From: Oscillospiraceae bacterium
Lineage (GTDB): Bacteria > Bacillota > Clostridia > Oscillospirales > Ruminococcaceae
NCBI GenBank assembly: GCA_012729855.1
Contig: JAAYCI010000075.1
Span: 1-51,032, forward strand
Direction: 5' to 3'
Length of the DNA: 51,032 bases
Both the position numbers and the translations under genes were made by a program. Below are positions 8,352 to 17,228 of the stretch, piece by piece (positions within the stretch are counted from its first letter, which is position 1; every line of letters starts with the position of its first letter). A model generated the notes under the pieces. The model was given only the letters and a program-made list of their open reading frames with translations, was not told the DNA's origin and made no database searches.

Positions 8352-8380
8352 TTGATTTGCCATTGGCAATACGTTATGAT
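8352..8380 (+). promoter_or_regulatory. Promoter of the FabK-like/SDR operon with internal palindrome
   Basis: TTGATT (8352-8357), 17 bases, TATGAT (8375-8380). The spacer contains the palindrome TTGCCA-T-TGGCAA (8357-8369), well placed for a repressor that blocks RNA polymerase. Confidence 0.7.
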
Positions 8381-8443
8381 GGAATTATTACAGGTTTCGC
8401 ATTCCGGGCGCGCTAAAAAGCCCGCCCCCCAAAGGAGACTTTT

Positions 8444-9385
8444 ATGAAAACAAGACTGACTGAACTGCTGGGCTGCCAGTACCCCATCATCCAGGGCGGC
8501 ATGGCCTTTGGCTCCAGCGGCAAGCTGGCCGCCGCCGTCAGCGCCGCCGGCGGCGTGGGCATCATTGGCATTGGCCCCAGCACCCAGTGGAGCCGCGAGC
8601 AGGTGCGCCTGGCCAAAAGCCTGACCGACAAGCCCTTTGGCATGAACATTCCGCTGGTGTGGGCCAACGCCCAGGAGATGCTGCAGGTGGCGCTGGAGGA
8701 AAAGCCCGCGCTGGTAAGCCTGGGCGCCGGCAAGCCCACGCCCGAGCTGCTGGAGGCCTTCCACGCCGCCGGCATCAAGGTGTTTTCGGTGGTGCCGGGC
8801 CTGAAGGCCGCCAAGGGCTGCGCGGCGCTGGGGGTGGACGGCATTGTGGTGGAGGGCACCGAGGCCGGCGGCATCATCGGCAGCCTCACCACCCTCACGC
8901 TGATGACCGAGGTCATACCGGAAATCGACATTCCCGTGGTGGCGGCCGGCGGCTTTGTGGACGGCCGTGGCCTGGCCGCCGCGCTGGTGATGGGCGCGGC
9001 CGGCGTGCAGATTGGCACCCGCTTTTTGGCCAGCGAGGAGTGCGAGATAAGCCAGGCGGCCAAGGACAAGCTGGTGGCCAGCGCCAGCGGCGACGTGGTG
9101 GTGATTGGCAAGCCCGGCAGCAAAAGCATTCCCACCCGGGGCATCCGCAGCGCCTACAGCGACAAAATGCTGCAGCTGGCCGCCGAGGGCAAAACGCCGG
9201 ACGGCCTGCAGGACAACGCCGGCAAGCTGGCCCTGGTGGACGGCGACATGGAGAACGGCTTTGTGCCGGCCGGGCAGGACATCACCCCCATCCGCAGCAT
9301 TTTGCCGGCGGCGGAAATTGTACAGGGCATCGCCAATGAAGCCAAGGCCATTCTGGACAAAGCCCCCAGCCTGCTGGGCGGCTGA
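8444..9385 (+). CDS. FabK/nitronate-monooxygenase-like flavoprotein lacking the GGH histidine
   Basis: A 313-residue FMN-binding TIM-barrel protein related to enoyl-ACP reductase II (FabK) and nitronate monooxygenase. The family start (PIIQGGMAFGSSGKLAAAVS, about 14-33), GGFVDGRGLAAALVMGAAGV and QIGTRFLASEEC are all present. The motif that normally reads EGxEAGGHxG appears here as EGTEAGGIIG (137-146), so the histidine regarded as catalytic in FabK is Ile144. The C-terminal part (from about 220) is shorter and different from NMO. It is the first gene of an operon with two short-chain dehydrogenases, which suggests a shared redox substrate rather than a housekeeping role in fatty acid synthesis. 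The ribosome site is AAAGGAGAC before the ATG. It may be a reductase with an altered mechanism or a different activity altogether. Confidence 0.8.
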   Translation: MKTRLTELLGCQYPIIQGGMAFGSSGKLAAAVSAAGGVGIIGIGPSTQWSREQVRLAKSLTDKPFGMNIPLVWANAQEMLQVALEEKPALVSLGAGKPTPELLEAFHAAGIKVFSVVPGLKAAKGCAALGVDGIVVEGTEAGGIIGSLTTLTLMTEVIPEIDIPVVAAGGFVDGRGLAAALVMGAAGVQIGTRFLASEECEISQAAKDKLVASASGDVVVIGKPGSKSIPTRGIRSAYSDKMLQLAAEGKTPDGLQDNAGKLALVDGDMENGFVPAGQDITPIRSILPAAEIVQGIANEAKAILDKAPSLLGG

Positions 9386-9452
9386 GGCCCGCTAAAATGG
9401 CGCGTACCCCGTAAAACCCGATGCACAGCCCCCAACCAAAAGGAGGAGACTG

Positions 9453-10322
9453 ATGATAAAGGAATTTCGTGGCAAGACCGCTGTTATCACCGGCGCCGGC
9501 AACGGCTTTGGCGCCGAGCTGGCCCGCGAGGCCGCCCGCCGCGGCATGAAGCTGCTGCTGGCCGACATTGACGGCCCCGCGCTGCAGGCTATGGTGGCCG
9601 AAACGCGCAAGCTGGGCGCCCAGGAGGTGGCCGGCTTTGAGGCCGACCTCTCGCTGTACGAAAATGTGCGCGACATGATTGCCAAGGCGGTGTCCCTCTA
9701 CGGCACGCTGGACCTGCTCATCAACAACGCCGGCATCGGCTTCGACGGCACCATCTGGGAGGTGCCGCTGAACGACGCCGACTGGATGATCGACATCAAC
9801 CTGAAAGCCATGCTGTGGGGCATGCGCGAGGCCATTCCCATCATGATGAAGCAGGGCACGCCCTGCCACATTGTCAACGTCTCCTCGTCGTCGGGCGTTA
9901 TTACCACCAAGGGCATGTGGGTGTACCACGCCACCAAGCACGGCGTGGTGGCCGCCACCGAGAGCACCGTGTACGACCTGCAGCTGCGCGGCGTGTCCAA
10001 CATCCGGTTTTCGCTGTTGCTGCCCGGCTTTGTGCAAACCGACCTGAACCACTACAACCGCCACCGCCCCGAGCGCTACCAGAGCGACGACCCCTTCTAT
10101 GCCAGCGATACCTACCGTGCCAGCCAGGCCTACCTGGACGAGGTGATTACCCACGGCGCGCCGATAGACAACATTGCCCCGCTGGTGTTCGACGCCATTG
10201 AGAACGACAAGTTCTATGTGTTCCCCCAGCCGGAGCTGCTGGCCGTGGCCAAAATCCGCTTCGAGGATATCCTGCAGAACCGCTACCCCAATATCCTGCG
10301 GCTGCGGGGCGACGACGTATAG
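9453..10322 (+). CDS. Short-chain dehydrogenase/reductase, first of a tandem pair
   Basis: A 289-residue classical SDR. The cofactor motif is TGAGNGFG (13-20), NNAG is at 91-94, and the catalytic residues are a serine in NVSSSSG (about 144-146), Y158 and K162 in YHATK. An acidic residue after the second strand (LLLADID, D38) favours NAD(H) over NADP(H). The extended C-terminal third is shared with the next gene and not with housekeeping FabG (about 245 residues). It follows the FabK-like gene by 67 bases, with AAGGAGGAG before the start. Substrate unknown; a hydroxy group on a steroid, bile acid or small alcohol are the usual options for this class of longer SDRs in gut bacteria, but nothing here distinguishes them. 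Confidence 0.88.
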   Translation: MIKEFRGKTAVITGAGNGFGAELAREAARRGMKLLLADIDGPALQAMVAETRKLGAQEVAGFEADLSLYENVRDMIAKAVSLYGTLDLLINNAGIGFDGTIWEVPLNDADWMIDINLKAMLWGMREAIPIMMKQGTPCHIVNVSSSSGVITTKGMWVYHATKHGVVAATESTVYDLQLRGVSNIRFSLLLPGFVQTDLNHYNRHRPERYQSDDPFYASDTYRASQAYLDEVITHGAPIDNIAPLVFDAIENDKFYVFPQPELLAVAKIRFEDILQNRYPNILRLRGDDV

Positions 10323-10359
10323 GAATAGGTTCTAAGAGAAGGGAGCCAAACACACCACC

Positions 10360-11223
10360 ATGAAGGAATTTAAAGGCAAAACGGCGGTCATCACCGGGGC
10401 GGCCCACGGCTTTGGCGCCGTGCTGGCGCTGGAGGCCGCCCGCCGCGGCATGAAGCTGCTGCTGGCCGACATTGACGCCCCCGCGCTGGACGCCGTGGCC
10501 GCCGAGGCCCGCGCCCTGGGCGCCGAGGCCACCGCTTTCGCGGCCGACCTCTCGCTTTATGAAAACGTCCACGAAATGATTGCCCGGGCCGTGGCCACCT
10601 ATGGCACCGTCGATTTGCTCATCAACAACGCCGGCATCGCCTTCCGCGGCAAGGTGTGGGCCGTGCCGCCCACCGATGTGGACTGGATGATCGACATCAA
10701 CCTGAAGGCCATGCTGTGGGGCATGCACGAGGCCATGCCCATTATGATGGCGCAGGGCACGCCCTGCCACATCGTCAATGTTTCCTCGGGCGCCGGCATT
10801 ACCACCGCGCGCGGCATGGCGGCCTACCACGCCACCAAGCACGCCGTGGTGGCCGCCACCGAAAGCACCGCCTACGACCTGGAGGAGCAGGGCATTACCA
10901 ACATCGGGCTCACGCTGTTTCTGCCCGGGTATATCCAAACCGACCTGCACCATTGCGAGCAGCGCCGCCCGGCCCGTTACCGGCAGGACATGCCCTACCA
11001 CCGCACCGGCACCTGGCGGGCCGACCAGGCCCAGCTGGAGGCCGACATCACCGGCGGCCTGCCCATAGATGTGGTGGTGCCGGCGGTGTTTGGCGCCATT
11101 GAGAACGACCAGTTCTACGTGGTCACCCATCCGGAAACCTTGAAAATTGTGGCCGTGCGCGCCGAGGACATGATTGAGGGCCGCACGCCCAGCATTGCGC
11201 GCCTGCGCAGCGCACTCACCTGA
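10360..11223 (+). CDS. Short-chain dehydrogenase/reductase, second of a tandem pair
   Basis: A 287-residue SDR that is plainly a paralogue of the preceding one: the two run colinear from KEF-GKTAVITGA to the C-terminus with perhaps two-thirds identical residues by eye. Cofactor motif TGAAHGFG (12-19), NNAG (89-92), YHATK with Y156 and K160, and the same D37-type NAD-selecting acid. The substrate-loop region (about 185-235) differs most (PGFVQTDLNHYNRHRPERY against PGYIQTDLHHCEQRRPARY), which suggests different specificity or stereochemistry. The ribosome site AAGGGAG is rather far (about 16 bases) from the ATG. The operon ends at the terminator at 11241-11275. Confidence 0.88.
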   Translation: MKEFKGKTAVITGAAHGFGAVLALEAARRGMKLLLADIDAPALDAVAAEARALGAEATAFAADLSLYENVHEMIARAVATYGTVDLLINNAGIAFRGKVWAVPPTDVDWMIDINLKAMLWGMHEAMPIMMAQGTPCHIVNVSSGAGITTARGMAAYHATKHAVVAATESTAYDLEEQGITNIGLTLFLPGYIQTDLHHCEQRRPARYRQDMPYHRTGTWRADQAQLEADITGGLPIDVVVPAVFGAIENDQFYVVTHPETLKIVAVRAEDMIEGRTPSIARLRSALT

Positions 11224-11240
11224 CCATCCCTTTCCATCCC

Positions 11241-11275
11241 CACCCCGGAGCATTTTTCCCCGGGGTGGTTTTTTT
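11241..11275 (+). terminator. Terminator of the FabK-like/SDR operon
   Basis: CACCCCGG (11241-11248) pairs with CCGGGGTG (11260-11267), followed by seven T. Confidence 0.85.
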
Positions 11276-11278
11276 GCG

Positions 11279-11318
11279 CCAAAAAGCCCGGCCTCCCTGT
11301 TGGGGAAGGCCGGGCTTT
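11279..11318 (-). terminator. Terminator of the large surface-protein gene
   Basis: AAAGCCCGGCCT (11283-11294) pairs with AGGCCGGGCTTT (11307-11318); on the minus strand the stem runs into TTTTT. It lies 65 bases past the surface-protein stop. Confidence 0.85.
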
Positions 11319-11383
11319 GGCCGTGCTTACTGCTTGCTTAAAGCAGGCTTTGCGTGTGGTTGCTCAGGTTGGCCGGTTACGGC

Positions 11384-14326
11384 TTAGGCCTGGGCTTGGT
11401 TGTTGGTTTCTTCGTCCCGGTCTTTGGGCTGGCGTACCTGGCGCAGCACCAGCATCAGGATGACCTGCGCCACCGAGATGATCACCATCAGCAGGGTCCA
11501 GGTATCCACGAAGACCATCGGGTTGCTCAGGTTCTCGGTCAGCAGGAAGACAACCAGGCTTACAACGCCCATCACAATGGCCAGGATGCGCCAGATGAGG
11601 CCGCGCTTGCCCTTGGTCTCCTCTTCCTCGCCCTCCACGGCGTCCGCGTCCTCATTTTCCTTCTTCTTGCGGCCGGTGAAGATCATCACGAACAGGATGA
11701 CCGAGAATACCAGCGCCAGAATCATCAGGATCAGGTTCAGCAGCGCCCATACGGGGCCGGAGAAGACGGCGGTCGGGTCGGCGGGGTCTTGCTGCTCAAT
11801 CGGGGCCGGGGCGCTCTCGTCGGGCTGAGCGGGTTCCGGCTCATCGGGCTCGGCCGGAGTGGTGTCTTCCGGGCCGTCATCCACGTCGTCGGGGGTCAGG
11901 TCGGCCGGGTCACCCGCGGGCGTGGCGGGGGTTGTCGGGGTGGTGGGGGGCAGCGTGTCGGGGGTGTATGGGTCTTCGGGCTCCTGGGGTACGCCGTCAT
12001 TCGTCGCGTTTACTGTCAGCTCGCCCAACACCACGGTTACTTTATAGTTCGCGTTTGCGGTGTATTTGGGGGTAAGCTTGTAGGTGCCCGCCTTGCTGGT
12101 GTCCGCGTTTTTGTCCTTCAGGCCGTAGGTGATCTTGCCAAGGTCATTGCTCTTGACCAGGCGGCCGCTGGTAATACCGCCTTTGAAGGTGGGGTCTTTT
12201 TCGTTTATAAGCTTGGAATAGCTGTTGGCCTTTATCGTGATATTGCGGGCGTTGATGGTTACCTTCACCGTGCCGGTCACGTCGGCGTAGCCGGGCACCA
12301 CGACACGGTAATTCACATTGCCGCTCTCGTTCTTGTTCACCTTCGCGGTCTGGGTTTTGCTCTCGCCGGAAGCGCCGGGGTAGCTGTAGAAGATCTCCAC
12401 GCCGGCCGGGTCTACGCCGGCGGGCAGGTTCACCACCACGTCGATGAAGTGCTCGTTGCCGTTGTAGGTCACGGTCACGTCGTCGGCGCTGGCGGTTACA
12501 CCGCCGGCCTGCACAATGTTGAACATGTTGGTGCCGGTGGTGATGGTATAGTTGCGGTTCACCGCGCTGGCAGCGTCATAGGCCACGGTGATGGGGTACT
12601 CGCCAATGGTTTCGCCCGCGGCGCGCTGGACGCTGAACACCGGCTTCTGCGCATCACCTATGGTGGCGGGCAGGCTTGTGATGGTGTACTTGTCAAGCGC
12701 GGTCCAGTCGGGGTCGGCGGTGTGGAAGGCCTTGCTCCACGGGCCGGTGGGGTTGATGGTCACCTCCAGCGGCTTGATTACCAGGCTGGCGGCATCCTGG
12801 CCCGGGGTGAGCTTGGCTTCAAACAGGTGGGTCACATCGTTGCCGTCTTTGTCAATCACCTTCAGGCCGCTGCCGTCCAGCACCACGGGGTAGCTGCCCA
12901 CGTCGGTGCCGCTGGCGCTGGCGGTCACGCCGGTGATGGAGGCCTGGCCGCCCTTCAGGATGGCGGGCACGCTCAGTTCATTCAGGGCCACGGCGTCCGC
13001 GCCGCTCCAGGTTTGCAGCTGGCCGTTGTAGAACACCTCGGTGCCGCTCAGGCTGAACAGCAGGTCCAGCTTGCCGCTGGGGGTGGTGGGCGGGGTAATC
13101 TCAAAGTTGCCGGGGGTGATGTTGAAGGTGTAGTTGCTGCCGGGGATGGCCTGGCCACTCGCCGTAACGGCGATGGCGCTTTGGGCCACAGTGATGGGGT
13201 AGTTATCAATGGCCTCGCCAGAGGTACTGGCCGTGGTGGGGGCCGCGGTGTGGCCGGTTACCAGGCCCTGCTTGCTTGCGGTGTCTTCCGCCTGGTAGGT
13301 TACCGCCACGCCGCCGCTTTGCAGCGGGTAGCCGGTAAAGGCCTGGCTGGGCGCATCGGCCACCGTTACGTTCACCGGGCGCGGGGTAATGGTTGCCCGG
13401 GCCTGCAGAGTGTCGCTGTACAGGCCGGCCACGGTGATGGTGGCGGTCACGGTGGTATCCACCACGTTGTTGAACACGTTGGCGGGCACCAGGCTGCCGC
13501 TGTTGGCGTAGGCCACGGTGTAAGCCGGTGTGGGCACATCAACCTGCGGAATGTAGCGCGCCGTCACGGTCATGTCCTGCGCGTCGTACACCTTGACATA
13601 GTCGGTCATGCCAAATTCGTATACAAACTCGAACTCGTCGGGGTTCACTTCCCACACGGCGTACAGGGTCACGTTGGCCTGGTACACCTTCACGGAACCC
13701 GTGGTGTACTGCGGCACCGTCTCGCCGGGTGTAGCCACTTCCGTCCAGCCCAGGAAGGTGAGGCCGGGGTAGCTGGGCGCCGGGGTGAACACCAGGGGCA
13801 CGTCGGTGCCGGTGGTGGTGCCGGGCACCGGGGCGGAGTCGGCGGGCATATTGGTGGTAGCAGCCTCCGGGGTGTGGGTCTTGTAAATCACCTTGAAGGA
13901 ATCGTCCACCGTCAGCTCGCTGTCAATTTGCATGCTGCTGTCGTTGTAGAACAGCTGGTAGTTGCCTTTGTACTTGTCGCCGTCCACCACGATGGGATAG
14001 ACGCCGGTGTCATTATAGCTGCCGGGGCCGTAGTCGTAGTAGAAATCGGTTACCGCGTCGGTAAAATAGGCGCGGCCGACACCGGCCTCGTTCAGGTCAT
14101 TCCAGTGCACCTGCAGGTGCAGGGGGTTGGTTTTGACCAGCGCAACCGGTTCCACGCCGGCAATGGTGCCCTGCGGCAGGGCGTTCAGGTACACCGGGCG
14201 CGGGGTGATCTGCACAGTTGCAGAGCCCTCAAAGACACCATTGTAGTTCGGGTTGGTCACCTGGAAGTAAACGGGCACGGCGGCAAAGCTGTTGGCCGAG
14301 TTGCCGGTTACAGGCTGATGCTCTTT
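11384..14326 (-). CDS. C-terminal part of giant surface protein (MBG-type repeats, three membrane segments)
   Basis: About 980 residues in a frame that opens at 14326, immediately after an in-frame TGA, and continues the preceding gene fragment after one frameshift. The first GTG (14278) has no ribosome binding site, so independent translation is unlikely. Content: several immunoglobulin-like MBG/YDG-type repeats (each ending in a phrase like ATITPRPV or GNFEITPP), one InlB-type repeat, a Pro/Asp/Glu linker with PEEPDEPE-like runs, then three hydrophobic segments (WALLNLILMILALVFSVILF; GLIWRILAIVMGVVSLVVFL; WTLLMVIISVAQVILMLVL) separated by the charged stretch GRKKKENEDADAVEGEEEE. There is no LPxTG motif. 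The protein therefore appears to be held in the membrane by a C-terminal helical bundle rather than by sortase. Role is probably adhesion or surface structure. Confidence 0.8.
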   Translation of the reverse strand, partial: KEHQPVTGNSANSFAAVPVYFQVTNPNYNGVFEGSATVQITPRPVYLNALPQGTIAGVEPVALVKTNPLHLQVHWNDLNEAGVGRAYFTDAVTDFYYDYGPGSYNDTGVYPIVVDGDKYKGNYQLFYNDSSMQIDSELTVDDSFKVIYKTHTPEAATTNMPADSAPVPGTTTGTDVPLVFTPAPSYPGLTFLGWTEVATPGETVPQYTTGSVKVYQANVTLYAVWEVNPDEFEFVYEFGMTDYVKVYDAQDMTVTARYIPQVDVPTPAYTVAYANSGSLVPANVFNNVVDTTVTATITVAGLYSDTLQARATITPRPVNVTVADAPSQAFTGYPLQSGGVAVTYQAEDTASKQGLVTGHTAAPTTASTSGEAIDNYPITVAQSAIAVTASGQAIPGSNYTFNITPGNFEITPPTTPSGKLDLLFSLSGTEVFYNGQLQTWSGADAVALNELSVPAILKGGQASITGVTASASGTDVGSYPVVLDGSGLKVIDKDGNDVTHLFEAKLTPGQDAASLVIKPLEVTINPTGPWSKAFHTADPDWTALDKYTITSLPATIGDAQKPVFSVQRAAGETIGEYPITVAYDAASAVNRNYTITTGTNMFNIVQAGGVTASADDVTVTYNGNEHFIDVVVNLPAGVDPAGVEIFYSYPGASGESKTQTAKVNKNESGNVNYRVVVPGYADVTGTVKVTINARNITIKANSYSKLINEKDPTFKGGITSGRLVKSNDLGKITYGLKDKNADTSKAGTYKLTPKYTANANYKVTVVLGELTVNATNDGVPQEPEDPYTPDTLPPTTPTTPATPAGDPADLTPDDVDDGPEDTTPAEPDEPEPAQPDESAPAPIEQQDPADPTAVFSGPVWALLNLILMILALVFSVILFVMIFTGRKKKENEDADAVEGEEEETKGKRGLIWRILAIVMGVVSLVVFLLTENLSNPMVFVDTWTLLMVIISVAQVILMLVLRQVRQPKDRDEETNNQAQA

Positions 14327-17058
14327 TCAATGGGGGTGTCGGTGGAGAAGCTTACCAGGCGGCCACCCACGTACCAGTACCAGCCCAGGAACTCGCCCTT
14401 GCCTTCCACCCAGCTGCCGTCGGCAACGTAGGGAATGCCGCCAATGGCGGTGGGGTGTACCACATAGTCGCCGTCGTCATAGCCGTCGTGCCAAATACTG
14501 CCGGCGCTTACGGTCTCGTCGTAGTAGTTCACATCATACGCGGTGGCTTCCCACTCAGCGTAAAGGGTCAGGGCGCTGTTGGGCATGGTCATGCCGGGCG
14601 TATACGGCATGGTGTATTTGGAGTCCAGGTACCAGCCCGTGAACTCATACCCCTCGCGGGTGGGTTCGGGGATATTGTTGGCGGTCAGGATACGGTCGAT
14701 GGAGTCGCCATACATCTGGTTTCTGAGGGTTGCGAATGCGTTGCCCGTGTTTGCGCCGCCCTGCAGGTCAAAGCTCAGGTCGTGGCGGGCACGCATGTAG
14801 TAGAAGTTTTTGGTGCTGCCGGTTTGTTGGTTCGGGTTCACACAGGTCATGCCGGCAATGTTCTTGGCCTGCAGCCCGCTGCTTCCCGACTTGTAGGTCT
14901 GGGAGTATTCGTCGCTCTTCACATACCAGGTGCCGCCATAGTTCACGCCGCCGCTCTCGCCCGGCAAGCGCTCGAAATAGTAGTTCACCGTGTAGGTGTT
15001 CACACCATCGGCCCAGTTGGGGGTTACGTTTACGGTGCGGCTGTCGCTGTCGGGGCTGGGCAGCAGGTTGGTTGTCATGCTCAGCACGTTGGACTGCACG
15101 CCGTAGCCCGCGCCTGGGTAGTCCCAGGAGTTGAAATAGGTGTTGTTCTGGCTCTGTCCGCCTGTACGGACAATGTTCGCGTTGCCGCTGATGGGGAACA
15201 GGTCCTTCACGTCCTGCTCGTACTTCGCATACAGCACATAGGCCGCGGCCGGCGTGTAGGTGCCGCCATTGCTGGCGCTTTGGGTGTATGTCGTACCTGT
15301 CAGGCTGCCGCTAGTAAAGGTGATGCTGGCGCTTCTGCCGTTATACGGCGTCAGGCTGAAATTGATGGTATAGACAATGCGGTTGAAGTACACATTCACA
15401 ACAGTGGTGCCGTTGCCGGCCACCTTGGCGGTGCCGCCGTGGTGGAACTCACCATAGTTGATGCCGCTCAGGCCGGTGGCTGTGGTGTGGTCCACCGTAG
15501 AGCCGGCCAGCGCTGTTTTGATTTCTTCCTTGTAATAGGCATAGTTGGTATTGGTGGCGCCCGGGTCGCCCGCAACATTGGGCTTTTCAAACCAGTAAAC
15601 CACCTTGTAGTTCACTTGCGCCGGCGTCCACACGGCGTACAGGAACAGGTCGCTGGTTATCGGGTTGTCGGCAAAAATGAACTGCGGGCCGTTTTCGGTG
15701 GCCGACCACCATTTGAAATTATAGCCCACACGGGTGGGGCTGGTCTGCGGCTGCACGGCCGTCTGGCCGGCATCCACCATCTGCGGGTTTTGGCTGTCGG
15801 GCAGCTGGGTGCCGGAGGAGATGAAGTACACCATGTACTCGGCACTGAAATAGGCCACCAGTGTCAGGTCGCTGGTGGGGAAGGTGCCCCAGGGCGCATA
15901 CTCCTGCCGGGCGGCGTCGCCCTCTTTGTACCAGTACACAAAATGGGTGCCGGCCGGGCCCTGCAGGCGGGCCATCTCCTCGGCGTTGGGCTCGGTGATA
16001 CGCGCATCGGCGGCCACTTCGTGGCTGATTTGCGTGGTGCCCAAGGCATCCACATACTTGATCAGGTAGGTATTGCTGAATTTCGCGTACAGTGTCAGGC
16101 CCTCGGCCGGCACTGTGGCGCCTGCAAACTCAAAAGCTTCGTCGGCCTCGGTAAACCAGCCACGGAAGGACACCGCGCCCTCGGGGAACAGTTCCTGCCC
16201 CGGGGTGGCCGGCGGGGTAAGGGCCGCGCCGGCCTCGGCCGGATAGCTGCTGTATACCGTTTCGCCAATCATGAAGGTAACGGTAACGGTTTGCTCTACC
16301 GTCAGGTCATCTTCGCCCTCGTCTTCCGCACTGTCCCCGGCATTGGTGTAGCGGGGCAGCAGGTTGATTTCCAGCGCGGTGGTGGCGTCTTCCACGTTTT
16401 CAATCACGGTGGTTTCGTCGTACAGGGCGTCGGCGGCGTCAAACCAGCCGGCAAAAACCATGTCGGCTTTCTCGGCGGCGGCAGGCATCTGGCCGTCTGC
16501 CGTAACCGATACAATGGTCTGGCCGTTGGGCACAGAAACGCTCACCAACGGCTCGGCGTCGCCCGCTTCATTCCAAAAGTTCACCACATGGGTAGCGGGT
16601 ACGGGGTCTTCCTCCGTCTCCACCACCGGCTCGGTGGGTTCTTCTTCGGAAACAACAGGTTCTTCGGCGGCAGGCTCCGTCGGCCCTTCGCTTGCGGGAG
16701 CTACCGGTTCTTCGGTGGCAGGCTCGGTCGGCCCTTCGGTGGCAGGGGGCACCGAGTCGCCTCCAGCCGGTTCAACGGGCACCTCACCGGCCGGCTCGAC
16801 AGGTGTTTCATCAGCCGGCTCAACCGGCGCTTCGCCGGCCGGCGCGGGCGGTTCTTCGCCGACCACTTCGGCCGGCGGCTCATTGGCCGGCTCGGTCGGC
16901 TCTTCGGTTTCTGCCGGGGCTGTCGGCTCCACAGTGGACGTGTTCTCGCCGTCCACCACGGGCGCGCTGTCGCCGGCCAGTGCCGATATCGGCAGCAAGC
17001 TCACGCACAGCAGCGCCACGATTACCACCGCCAATATTTTGTTGAATTTCTTCTTCAT
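14308..17058 (-). CDS. N-terminal part of giant secreted surface protein (InlB-type repeats)
   Basis: A 916-residue frame starting with a classical signal peptide (KKKFNKILAVVIVALLCVSL, cleavage after ALA near residue 28). A low-complexity region (about 35-150) follows, built from repeats of the kind EPTEPA and EEPVAPA. Then come many Listeria-Bacteroides (InlB B-type) repeats, recognisable by GYEFTGWYLD, LTLYAKF and LYAEWE endings. The frame stops at 14308 in the middle of a repeat region; shifting by -1 at the AAAA run 14324-14327 joins it to the C-terminal part, giving about 1,890 residues in total. The start is fixed by GGAGGAATGTT before the ATG. Either a recent one-base deletion, a sequencing error in a homopolymer, or programmed slippage explains the break. 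Likely an adhesin or cell-surface scaffold; single-gene transcript. Confidence 0.8.
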   Translation of the reverse strand: MKKKFNKILAVVIVALLCVSLLPISALAGDSAPVVDGENTSTVEPTAPAETEEPTEPANEPPAEVVGEEPPAPAGEAPVEPADETPVEPAGEVPVEPAGGDSVPPATEGPTEPATEEPVAPASEGPTEPAAEEPVVSEEEPTEPVVETEEDPVPATHVVNFWNEAGDAEPLVSVSVPNGQTIVSVTADGQMPAAAEKADMVFAGWFDAADALYDETTVIENVEDATTALEINLLPRYTNAGDSAEDEGEDDLTVEQTVTVTFMIGETVYSSYPAEAGAALTPPATPGQELFPEGAVSFRGWFTEADEAFEFAGATVPAEGLTLYAKFSNTYLIKYVDALGTTQISHEVAADARITEPNAEEMARLQGPAGTHFVYWYKEGDAARQEYAPWGTFPTSDLTLVAYFSAEYMVYFISSGTQLPDSQNPQMVDAGQTAVQPQTSPTRVGYNFKWWSATENGPQFIFADNPITSDLFLYAVWTPAQVNYKVVYWFEKPNVAGDPGATNTNYAYYKEEIKTALAGSTVDHTTATGLSGINYGEFHHGGTAKVAGNGTTVVNVYFNRIVYTINFSLTPYNGRSASITFTSGSLTGTTYTQSASNGGTYTPAAAYVLYAKYEQDVKDLFPISGNANIVRTGGQSQNNTYFNSWDYPGAGYGVQSNVLSMTTNLLPSPDSDSRTVNVTPNWADGVNTYTVNYYFERLPGESGGVNYGGTWYVKSDEYSQTYKSGSSGLQAKNIAGMTCVNPNQQTGSTKNFYYMRARHDLSFDLQGGANTGNAFATLRNQMYGDSIDRILTANNIPEPTREGYEFTGWYLDSKYTMPYTPGMTMPNSALTLYAEWEATAYDVNYYDETVSAGSIWHDGYDDGDYVVHPTAIGGIPYVADGSWVEGKGEFLGWYWYVGGRLVSFSTDTPIEKSISL

Positions 17059-17199
17059 AACATTCCTCCGTTCGAAAAAGTGTTGCTTACCCTTCTGTGT
17101 TCCGTGCTGTCCCTTGTTTCTACGTCCCCGTTCCCAGCTTCATGTCATTCGGCACAGGTGTCTTGTCATCGACCAAGACCCGACATTTATAAACAATTT

Positions 17200-17228
17200 A
17201 TTATAACACGCCGACTTGGTTTTGTATA
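17200..17228 (-). promoter_or_regulatory. Candidate promoter of the surface-protein gene
   Basis: On the minus strand TATAAT (17205-17200) is preceded by TG one base earlier (extended -10). At 17 bases upstream is TATACA (17228-17223), a four-of-six match to the -35 consensus. The leader to the ATG is about 135 bases. The remaining divergent intergenic region (17230-17520) shows no gene; it includes the short direct repeats GGTAACA at about 17300. Confidence 0.55.

Noticed and set aside
8444-9385. Calling the first gene of the SDR operon fabK
   Set aside because: The GGH histidine is replaced by Ile and the gene is not among fatty-acid synthesis genes.
14229-14278. Independent start of the C-terminal surface-protein part at the GTG at 14278
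   Set aside because: No ribosome binding site or signal peptide precedes it, and the frame is open and protein-like further upstream to 14326, so it is a continuation after a frameshift.
16640-16960. CRISPR-like or minisatellite repeat at the start of the surface-protein gene
   Set aside because: The repeats are degenerate codon-level repeats encoding EPTEPA-type peptides within an intact reading frame; there are no unique spacers.
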